A DNA stretch of 64,000 nucleotides from Vulcanimicrobium sp035943995 (GTDB taxonomy: Bacteria > Vulcanimicrobiota > Vulcanimicrobiia > Vulcanimicrobiales > Vulcanimicrobiaceae): NCBI GenBank assembly GCA_035943995.1, contig DASZBS010000097.1, positions 19,005-83,004 of the forward strand. The letters are read 5' to 3'. Within the stretch, counting starts at the first letter, position 1. Each line of letters starts with the position of its first letter. Below, piece after piece: positions 58,907 through 64,000 of the stretch. The notes under the pieces were generated by a model. The model saw only the letters and a program-made list of their open reading frames with translations, ran no database searches and was not told where the DNA came from. The position numbers and the translations under genes were made by a program.

Positions 58907-59305
58907 CGGCGTTTCGGCCGGTTCGGCCGGCGTTGCCGCGACATCGGAAGGCGTCGCTGCGGACTCCCACGCTTGAAGATCGAGTGCCGGGCGCGGTTCG
59001 GCGAGCTTCTCGCCGACGTCGGAGACGGGGGCTTCGGGCTCGGGCGCGGGCGGTTCGTAGTGCGTCGTGTCGTAGGCGGTCGCATCGTACGGAACGCCGT
59101 CGTACGGCGGCGGCTCGTACGGCTTGGCGTCCTTGGCGTCCTCCATGTCCGCGGCGCGCTCGAGCTCGCGAATGAACGACTGGGACGTGTTCTGGATCTC
59201 GCGCATGACGTTGCCCGCCTTGCGAGCGACGCGTGGGAGCTGCTCGGGGCCGAAGAACAGGAGTGCGGCGGCACCCAGGACCGCCATGTCGGGGATGGAT
59301 AACAT
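58856..59305 (-). CDS. TatA/TatB-family twin-arginine translocase component
   Basis: This 149-residue protein has the TatA/B layout. A short N-terminal membrane helix (MLSIPDMAVLGAAALLFFGP) is followed by the FGPEQLPRVARKAG hinge and an amphipathic helix (NVMREIQNTSQSFIRELERAADMED). The Glu after FGP and the length fit TatB better than TatA. The remaining ~95 residues are a Pro/Glu-rich disordered tail with tyrosine repeats (PYDGVPYDATAYDTTHYEPP), which is longer than usual. No TatC gene is nearby. The tail is encoded antisense to the end of the transglycosylase gene (51-base overlap). Confidence 0.82.
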   Translation of the reverse strand: MLSIPDMAVLGAAALLFFGPEQLPRVARKAGNVMREIQNTSQSFIRELERAADMEDAKDAKPYEPPPYDGVPYDATAYDTTHYEPPAPEPEAPVSDVGEKLAEPRPALDLQAWESAATPSDVAATPAEPAETPSEPAKPPPEPDHAPHL

Positions 59306-59401
59306 GCAGAGGGTTTCTTCCCGGTCCCGTGCAACGCGTCATGCCCCGCGAGGTGCATTAGGCGGCGCGCGCGGAGATCACCGAAGGCCGGCCCCCACGC
59401 C

Positions 59402-59881
59402 CTGAAGATCATCTACACCCGCGGCAACCGGACCGAGACCCTGGCGTCCATCGCGACGCTTCGGAAGATCCTCAACCGTTTCGTCGCGCACCGCGTGTTC
59501 TATGAAGTGAGCTCGCGCAACAAGCGAGGGCACGAGTTCTTCTCGGCCAAAAACACCTTCGTCGTCGGCTCGATCGAGATCGTGAACCGGGATTATCTCA
59601 CGATCACGATCTTCGACGCGAACAACGCGTCGCACTCGATCGAGATCCTCAACCCGGCCGCGATGCGCATCTACGACGACACGCTGGGCAAGGGCTTCGC
59701 TGTCTCGTTCCTGAGCGAAGGCGCGGGCGGCGTCGAGTCGCGCTGTTACCTGCGCGACGAAGGTGAGGACGGCGACGTGATCAAGGAGCGCGGCGAGCTC
59801 GAGAAGATCACGTTGCCGCAGCTCTTCAGCTACCTCGAAGACATCACGACCGTCGACGCGATCGGCACGCAGACGCTGTAG
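59402..59881 (+). CDS. Hypothetical protein with probable CTG start
   Basis: I do not recognise this protein. The first GTG (59495) gives 128 residues, MFYEVSSRNKRGHEFFSAKN. The frame upstream to CTG 59402 encodes a protein-like segment: KIIYTRGNRTETLASIATLR, then KILNRFVAHR. It has normal composition and no stops, so I extend the gene to 59402. The protein is basic in its first third and then shows FVVGSIEIVNRDYLTITIF, a small beta-barrel-like region, and an acidic end. The exact start is uncertain. It is divergent from the Tat gene, with 96 bases between. Confidence 0.6.
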   Translation: MKIIYTRGNRTETLASIATLRKILNRFVAHRVFYEVSSRNKRGHEFFSAKNTFVVGSIEIVNRDYLTITIFDANNASHSIEILNPAAMRIYDDTLGKGFAVSFLSEGAGGVESRCYLRDEGEDGDVIKERGELEKITLPQLFSYLEDITTVDAIGTQTL

Positions 59882-59888
59882 CTGCGCG

Positions 59889-60383
59889 TTACAGCCCTTC
59901 GACGGCTTTGCTCACGCCTTGCGGGTCCGCGCCGAACAGGCTGAGCAGATCGCGGTCTTTCACCGCTTCCGCCGCGAAGCCGTACACGAGGTGCTTCGCG
60001 CGGTAGACGCCGACGGCGCGCCGCGCGCCTTCGATGAAAAGCCGGAGCGACTCGGCGTCGAGGTACAGCGTGCGCGTGCCGTCCTGCGAGCGAAACGCCA
60101 GCGATTCGTAGCGCGCGAACGGCGGCTCGCCGTCCGGCGGCGGTTCCTCCGAAACGTCCACGAGCTGCGGCGGCTTGAGCGCACCGTCCGCGGCGGCTTT
60201 ATCGATCTTTTCGCGCGGAACGAGCGGCGCGATCGCCGGCCCGACGAGCGGATCGGCCAACAATCCCAGCAACAGGTGCGGCGGCGCGACGAACTCCGCG
60301 CCGTGCGCGACCGCGTGCGTCACGCCGGCGCGCAACACGTCGAGGAGGTCCGCGTCCAGCCGTAACTGCTCGCCGTCGGTCAC
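59889..60383 (-). CDS. Clp N-domain-like (ClpR) protein
   Basis: This 164-residue protein resembles a stand-alone Clp N-terminal (double Clp repeat) domain. The first repeat contains VLRAGVTHAVAHGAEFVAPPHLLLGLLAD (near residues 16-44), where H and LLLGLL match the Clp-repeat pattern A-x-H-x-x-(I/V)-x-x-x-H-L-L-L-x-L-L. The second repeat is FIEGARRAVGVYRAKHLVYGF (near 115-135). No ATPase domain follows. Such proteins may act as adaptors for ClpC/ClpB or as regulators. It overlaps the TPR gene by 4 bases, so they are coupled. Confidence 0.6.
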   Translation of the reverse strand: MTDGEQLRLDADLLDVLRAGVTHAVAHGAEFVAPPHLLLGLLADPLVGPAIAPLVPREKIDKAAADGALKPPQLVDVSEEPPPDGEPPFARYESLAFRSQDGTRTLYLDAESLRLFIEGARRAVGVYRAKHLVYGFAAEAVKDRDLLSLFGADPQGVSKAVEGL

Positions 60384-60853
60384 GTGCGTCTGATGCGCCC
60401 TTCGAGCCGCGTCGCCTTCCGCAGCATGCGCACCGCCTCGCCGCGCCGGCCGCTGCGGTGGAACGCGACGCCGAGGTTGTGGTACGCCGGCGCGTAGCCT
60501 TCGTCCACGAGGATCGCGAACTCGTAGTGCGCGACGGCCTCGTCGACGTCGCCGTCTTCGAGCAGCATGTTCCCGACCGTCGTCATCGCCGCCGCGCAGC
60601 GCGGATCGGCTTCGAGCGCGGCGATCAGCTCGGCGATCGCGAGCTCGCGGTCGCGCCGGTGGATCGCGATGACGGCGCGCTTGTTGTGCACCATGGCGAC
60701 CTCCGCAACGGTCCGCGCCATCGCCATCGCCTCGGCGAACGCGGCCTCGGCCCGGTCGAGCCGGCCGCGGTCGAGCGCGTGTGCGCCGCGCGCGAACGGC
60801 TCCGACGGCGGCCGCCCCGGGACCAGACGACGGATACGGTCGAAGAACGCCAC
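60380..60853 (-). CDS. TPR-repeat protein
   Basis: This 157-residue protein has tandem tetratricopeptide repeats. Residues ~22-50 contain HALDRGRLDRAEAAFAEAMAM. Later repeats are AELIAALEADPRCAAAMTTVGNMLLEDGDVDEAVAHYEFAI and GYAPAYHNLGVAFHRSGRRGEAVRMLRKATRLE. TPR domains bind protein partners. The start is GTG 60853 (GTG 60868 also fits); both lie next to the divergent trmD start. It overlaps the downstream Clp-N-like gene, suggesting the two act together. Confidence 0.72.
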   Translation of the reverse strand: MAFFDRIRRLVPGRPPSEPFARGAHALDRGRLDRAEAAFAEAMAMARTVAEVAMVHNKRAVIAIHRRDRELAIAELIAALEADPRCAAAMTTVGNMLLEDGDVDEAVAHYEFAILVDEGYAPAYHNLGVAFHRSGRRGEAVRMLRKATRLEGRIRRT

Positions 60854-60862
60854 GTGGGAGTC

Positions 60863-61558
60863 TTGCACGTCGACGTCGTCTCGCTCTTCCCGGAGATGTT
60901 CGCGCCCGTCATCGGACTGTCGATCGTCGGCCGCGCCGTCGAGCGCGGCCTGGTCGAAGTCCGCATGCACGACCTGCTCGATGCACTGGAAGGCCGCGAG
61001 CGCGCCGACGAGCGCCCGTACGGCGGCGGCCCCGGCATGGTGCTGCGGATCGAACCCCTCGCCCGCACGCTCGACACGATCCTCGCCGGAGCACCGGAGG
61101 GCGAACGCCGTCAGATCGTCCTGACCTCGGCGAGCGGGCCGCTCTTCCGCCAAGCCGACGCGGCGGCCTGGGCTGAGCTGGACCGCCTGGTCCTGATCTG
61201 CGGCCACTACGAGGGCGTCGACGAGCGCCTGCGCGAGCTCTACCCGGTCGAGGAAATCTCGCTAGGCGAGTTCGTCCTGACGGGCGGCGAGATCGCCGCG
61301 ATGGCGTTCCTGGATGCGACGGTCCGCCTCGTCCCCGGCGCGATCGACGCCGAATCGGCCGCCTCGGAATCCTGGACTGGGGACGAGCTCGACCACCCCG
61401 CCTACACCCGCCCGCCCCGCTTTCGCGGCGTCGACGTTCCGCCGGTCCTCCTAAGCGGCGACCACGCCAAGATCGCGGAATGGCGCCGCGAGCAGTCACG
61501 GCTGCGAGCCGGCCGGCGCAAAGGTCCGGCTCGAGACGACGCCGAGATCGCCGACTGA
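60863..61558 (+). CDS. trmD: tRNA (guanine-N1)-methyltransferase
   Basis: TrmD methylates G37 next to the anticodon of several tRNAs and is essential in most bacteria. This ~231-residue SPOUT-fold enzyme has VVSLFPEMFAPVIGLSIVGRA, PYGGGPGMVLRIEPL, LVLICGHYEGVDERL (AdoMet knot), EEISLGEFVLTGGEIAAM and the C-terminal HPAYTRPPRFRGVDVPPVLLSGDHAKIAEWRREQS. The start at TTG 60863 aligns with other TrmD N termini; GTG 60854 is an alternative. rpsP and rimM, usually upstream, are not present; the divergent TPR gene is there instead. Confidence 0.94.
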   Translation: MHVDVVSLFPEMFAPVIGLSIVGRAVERGLVEVRMHDLLDALEGRERADERPYGGGPGMVLRIEPLARTLDTILAGAPEGERRQIVLTSASGPLFRQADAAAWAELDRLVLICGHYEGVDERLRELYPVEEISLGEFVLTGGEIAAMAFLDATVRLVPGAIDAESAASESWTGDELDHPAYTRPPRFRGVDVPPVLLSGDHAKIAEWRREQSRLRAGRRKGPARDDAEIAD

Positions 61559-61564
61559 GGGACG

Positions 61565-62017
61565 ATGATAACGCGTCGAAGCCAGCCCAACCCGAACAGG
61601 CGCCAAGTCGGACTCGTCGTGATCATCGCGATATTCTGGGCGGCGAGCTTGATCGGGCCAGGCGGGTTTTTGCTCTACCAGCGGCAGACCGGTGCTCGAG
61701 CCCAGGCGACGGTCGATGACTGCGTGGTGAGCGGGGCCGGACGATGGCGGACCGTGAATTGCAGCGGCAGCTGGATCGTCGGCGGGTCGCTGTTCGAAGG
61801 GGGCCATGTCATCGTCGGTACCATCCAGGGCGTCGACGAGTCCTCGATCGGTAAGACGATCGAGGTCACGCTGCGAGGCGACGAGGCGTACTCGCGCGAG
61901 CTGACCCTACCGCTGCTGCTCATCGGGTTCGGCCTGGTCCCGGCCGCGGCGGCGGTGTTCATCCTCCGAGCATCCCGCGGCCGACGACCGGCGAACAACC
62001 CGCCCTTGCCCGGGTAG
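61565..62017 (+). CDS. Two-helix membrane protein of unknown function
   Basis: This 150-residue protein starts MITRRSQPNPNRRQVGLVVII. It has one membrane helix near residues 16-37 and a second near 117-136 (PLLLIGFGLVPAAAAVFIL). Between them is a ~75-residue exported loop with two cysteines (VDDCVV and VNCSGSW), possibly a disulfide. The loop has beta character. No domain is recognised. It lies between trmD and rplS, where no gene is usually found. Confidence 0.6.
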   Translation: MITRRSQPNPNRRQVGLVVIIAIFWAASLIGPGGFLLYQRQTGARAQATVDDCVVSGAGRWRTVNCSGSWIVGGSLFEGGHVIVGTIQGVDESSIGKTIEVTLRGDEAYSRELTLPLLLIGFGLVPAAAAVFILRASRGRRPANNPPLPG

Positions 62018-62090
62018 GGGGCTCGTGGTACACTACCGGGGTTGCCCGCCGCCCCCCGTGCGGCGCTTTCGCTGTTGTCAGAGAGCTGTC

Positions 62091-62468
62091 ATGAACGTAC
62101 TCGACCTGATCCAGAAGGAACAGGAGAAGCCGTCCGTCCCGGACTTCCGTCCGGGCGACACCGTCAAGGTCTACTCCAAGGTCGTCGAGGGCGGCAAAGA
62201 ACGCATCCAGATGTTCGAAGGCGTCGTGACGGTCCGTCAGGACGGCGGTCTCGCCGAGACGATCACCGTCCGGCGCGTCGCCCACGGCGTCGGCGTCGAG
62301 CGCTCGTTCCTGCTGCACAGCCCGCGCGTCGACCGCATCGAAATCTCCAAGCGCGGCATCGTCCGCCGCTCGCGGCTCTACTACTTGAGCGACAAGGTCG
62401 GTAAGGCCGCGCGCATCAAGGAGCGCAAAGTCGACCGCAGCAAGACGGAGCGCAAGACCGCCAAGTAA
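62091..62468 (+). CDS. rplS: Ribosomal protein bL19
   Basis: This 125-residue protein is 50S subunit protein bL19: MNVLDLIQKEQEKPSVPDFRPGD, KVVEGGKERIQMFEGVVTVRQ, ITVRRVAHGVGVERSFLLHSP and the basic end RGIVRRSRLYYLSDKVGKAARIKE. The ATG at 62091 is preceded by GAGAG. It is in the conserved trmD-rplS-lepB-rbgA gene order. Confidence 0.96.
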   Translation: MNVLDLIQKEQEKPSVPDFRPGDTVKVYSKVVEGGKERIQMFEGVVTVRQDGGLAETITVRRVAHGVGVERSFLLHSPRVDRIEISKRGIVRRSRLYYLSDKVGKAARIKERKVDRSKTERKTAK

Positions 62469-62480
62469 GGCGGTCTCCCC

Positions 62481-63230
62481 GTGACCCCGCTCGAACTGCT
62501 CGCGCTGATCGCGGTCTTCGCGATCATCCGCGTTGCGATCAGCATTCGCACCGACCGCACGCCGGCGGGGCCCGGCATCGAGACGGCCGCGGCGCCGACG
62601 ACGCGCACGGTCATTCGCGAGTACCTCGACGCGTTCATCGTCGCCGGGCTCGTCGCGCTGTTCCTCATCACGTTCGTGGTGCGGACCTTCTTCATCCCCA
62701 GCGGGTCGATGGAGCCGACGCTGCAGATCTCCGACGTGCTGCTCGTCAACGAGTTCGAGTACCGCTTCGTCAAGCCGCACGAAGGCGACATCGTCGTCTT
62801 TCCGCCGCCGGTCATCAGCCCCAACGATTTCATCAAGCGCACCATCGGGCTGCCCGGCGATCAGCTTCGCGTGCACAACGGCACCGTGTACCGCAACGGG
62901 GTCGCGATGGTCGAGCCGTACATCTACGACCGCCAGAACTACGAGCTCGAGGTCAAGAACTACGGGATCTACGTCGACGGCACGCCGCTCGATACGGCGA
63001 TCGCGAACATCCCGCCGCGCTCGAAGTGGAGCGCGCCGGACCGGCTGCCCGACGGTTGCTACATCATGTTCGGCGACCACCGCACGAACTCGCAGGACTC
63101 GCACGCCTGGGGCTGCGCGCAGACGGGCGGCACGTATTTCAGCGGACAGCGCAAGGGCGAGAAGGCCTCGTTCACCGGCCACGCGTTCCTGTTGTTCTGG
63201 CCGTTGAACCGCATCAGGATTCTGCACTAG
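62481..63230 (+). CDS. lepB: Signal peptidase I
   Basis: SPase I cleaves signal peptides of exported proteins at the outer face of the membrane. This 249-residue protein has one or two N-terminal membrane helices (MTPLELLALIAVFAIIRVAI, then LDAFIVAGLVALFLITFVVRTFF), the serine nucleophile in PSGSMEPT (Ser76) and the general base in FIKRTIGLPGD (Lys119). Box E is YIMFGDHRTNSQDSHAWG. The extra N-terminal helix makes it longer than the Gram-positive type. It is in an operon with rplS and a second signal peptidase. Confidence 0.95.
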   Translation: MTPLELLALIAVFAIIRVAISIRTDRTPAGPGIETAAAPTTRTVIREYLDAFIVAGLVALFLITFVVRTFFIPSGSMEPTLQISDVLLVNEFEYRFVKPHEGDIVVFPPPVISPNDFIKRTIGLPGDQLRVHNGTVYRNGVAMVEPYIYDRQNYELEVKNYGIYVDGTPLDTAIANIPPRSKWSAPDRLPDGCYIMFGDHRTNSQDSHAWGCAQTGGTYFSGQRKGEKASFTGHAFLLFWPLNRIRILH

Positions 63231-63251
63231 CGCGCGCGAACATACCGGTCC

Positions 63252-63743
63252 GTGGCGAAGACGCGGACCATCGTTTCGCTGTCGGCGCAGCTCGCGGTGC
63301 TGCTCCTGATCGCAGCGGCGTTCTTCATCCGAACGTCGCCGGTCGACGGGCTGTCGATGGAACCGCGCGTACCCGCGGGCGAGCTGCTGCTGATCAATAC
63401 GCTCGCGTACAAGCTCGGGCCGATCCGGCGCGGGGACGTGGTCGCGTTCCGCCACGACGCGCCCAACCCGGAGACGTACATCAAGCGCATCGTCGGCCTG
63501 CCGGGCGAGCGCGTCGAGGTGAGTGACGGTGTCGTGAGCGTCGACGGCCGGCCGCTGTCCGAGCCGTACGTGCGCTTCAACGACCGGCGCAGCGCCGCCG
63601 CCGTCACCGTGCCGCCGCACGCCTACTACGTACTCGGCGACAACCGCGCGGAGAGCGACGACTCGCGCACGTGGGGCGTTCTCCACGACGCCGACGTCGT
63701 GGGCAAAGCGCTCGTCGGCATCTGGCCGCCCCGGACGATCTGA
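63252..63743 (+). CDS. lepB2: Second signal peptidase I, short form
   Basis: This 163-residue protein is a compact SPase I. It has one N-terminal membrane helix (LSAQLAVLLLIAAAFFI), Ser35 in VDGLSMEPRVPAGE, and Lys78 in TYIKRIVGLPGERV. Box E is YYVLGDNRAESDDSRTWG, and the end is VVGKALVGIWPP. Both catalytic residues are intact. The tandem arrangement after the longer LepB suggests the two process different substrates or arose by early duplication. Its stop overlaps the ATG of the GTPase gene. Confidence 0.93.
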   Translation: MAKTRTIVSLSAQLAVLLLIAAAFFIRTSPVDGLSMEPRVPAGELLLINTLAYKLGPIRRGDVVAFRHDAPNPETYIKRIVGLPGERVEVSDGVVSVDGRPLSEPYVRFNDRRSAAAVTVPPHAYYVLGDNRAESDDSRTWGVLHDADVVGKALVGIWPPRTI

Positions 63744-64000
63744 TGCCGGACGAAGACGCCGTCGTGGCAGCGCGGCCGCCGCTGCAAGCGACCATCCAGT
63801 GGTATCCGGGCCACATGGCGACGGCCATGCGCAAGTTGGGCGAGCGGCTGGCCATCGTCGACGTGCTGGTCGAGGTGCTCGACGCGCGGGTGCCGCGCGC
63901 GTCGTCGAATCCGGCGCTCGACCGGCTCGCCGCGCGCAAGCCACGCCTGGTGATCCTGGGACGCGAAGACCTTGCCGATCCGCACGCGACGCGTGAATGG
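63743..64000 (+). CDS. rbgA: Ribosome biogenesis GTPase RbgA/YlqF, N-terminal part
   Basis: RbgA is a circularly permuted GTPase that acts late in 50S subunit assembly. The first 86 residues are in the window. The diagnostic IQWYPGHMATAMRKLGERL is near residues 18-36, and VDVLVEVLDARVPRASSNPALDR, typical of the RbgA family, follows. The ILGREDLAD segment stands at the NKxD position, where Gly-Arg-Glu-Asp replaces the usual N-K-x-D; this is a deviation to check in the full gene. Its ATG overlaps the stop of the second signal peptidase. The rest lies beyond the window. Confidence 0.88.
   Translation, partial: MPDEDAVVAARPPLQATIQWYPGHMATAMRKLGERLAIVDVLVEVLDARVPRASSNPALDRLAARKPRLVILGREDLADPHATREW

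Noticed and set aside
1..64000. tRNA, rRNA, CRISPR arrays and intact transposases or integrases.
   Set aside because: None found: no cloverleaf with conserved GTTCRANNC, no regularly spaced direct repeats, and no DDE or tyrosine-recombinase motifs in any supported gene.

Overview
This window is a stretch of a GC-rich bacterial chromosome. Genes are tightly packed, often share overlapping start and stop codons, and several start with GTG or TTG. The gene set fits a Terrabacteria-like lineage: two-subunit glycine dehydrogenase (gcvPA and gcvPB), a Prp protease after rplU, SufB, MEP-pathway IspE, TrmD-L19-LepB-RbgA, and two BlaI/M56 pairs. My best guess is Candidatus Eremiobacterota (WPS-2) or a close relative. 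That is inference from gene content; no 16S rRNA or tRNA gene is present to test it.

Layout, left to right. Positions 1-9000 hold the end of ispE, a nucleotidyltransferase, a large LuxR-type ATPase regulator, three small exported or hypothetical proteins, a glycosyltransferase translationally coupled to a UDP-sulfoquinovose synthase (candidate sulfolipid genes), and UbiX. Positions 9000-15000 hold a helicase/nuclease pair (PD-(D/E)XK protein and UvrD-like helicase) split by a lower-GC antisense gene. A Uma2 nuclease, a DUF1800/DUF1501 pair and a BlaR/BlaI pair with a clear palindromic operator follow. Positions 20300-29700 hold a GNAT enzyme, a membrane protein, DinB, PilZ, endonuclease IV, an SF2 helicase, ScpA/ScpB, a Nudix hydrolase and a second M56/BlaI pair. 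Positions 29700-36820 hold a DUF885 protein, an exported protein, and the glycine-cleavage operon gcvT-gcvH-gcvPA-gcvPB.

Positions 36830-45300 form an accessory segment with visibly lower GC. It contains an exported protein, a small multi-pass membrane protein, two tandem paralogues of an unrecognised family, a winged-helix/BTAD-like regulator, a solitary family-5 solute-binding protein and a second LuxR-type ATPase. A degraded copy of the first ~95 bases of gcvT lies inside it (38881-38977). That is the footprint expected if DNA had inserted at the 5' end of gcvT and replaced it. I regard this as the most interesting structural signal here.

Positions 45300-64000 return to housekeeping genes: speE and speD, cytidine deaminase, sufB, an alpha/beta hydrolase, FKBP, a Rieske protein, an amidinotransferase-fold enzyme, and a molybdenum hydroxylase operon with its MocA-like cytidylyltransferase. 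Then come rplU-prp, a lytic transglycosylase, a Tat component, a Clp-N-like protein, a TPR protein, trmD, rplS, two signal peptidases and the start of rbgA. No rRNA, tRNA, CRISPR array or intact transposase was found. Three genes appear to lack an ATG/GTG/TTG start (gcvPA, the second M56 gene, and the gene at 59402).
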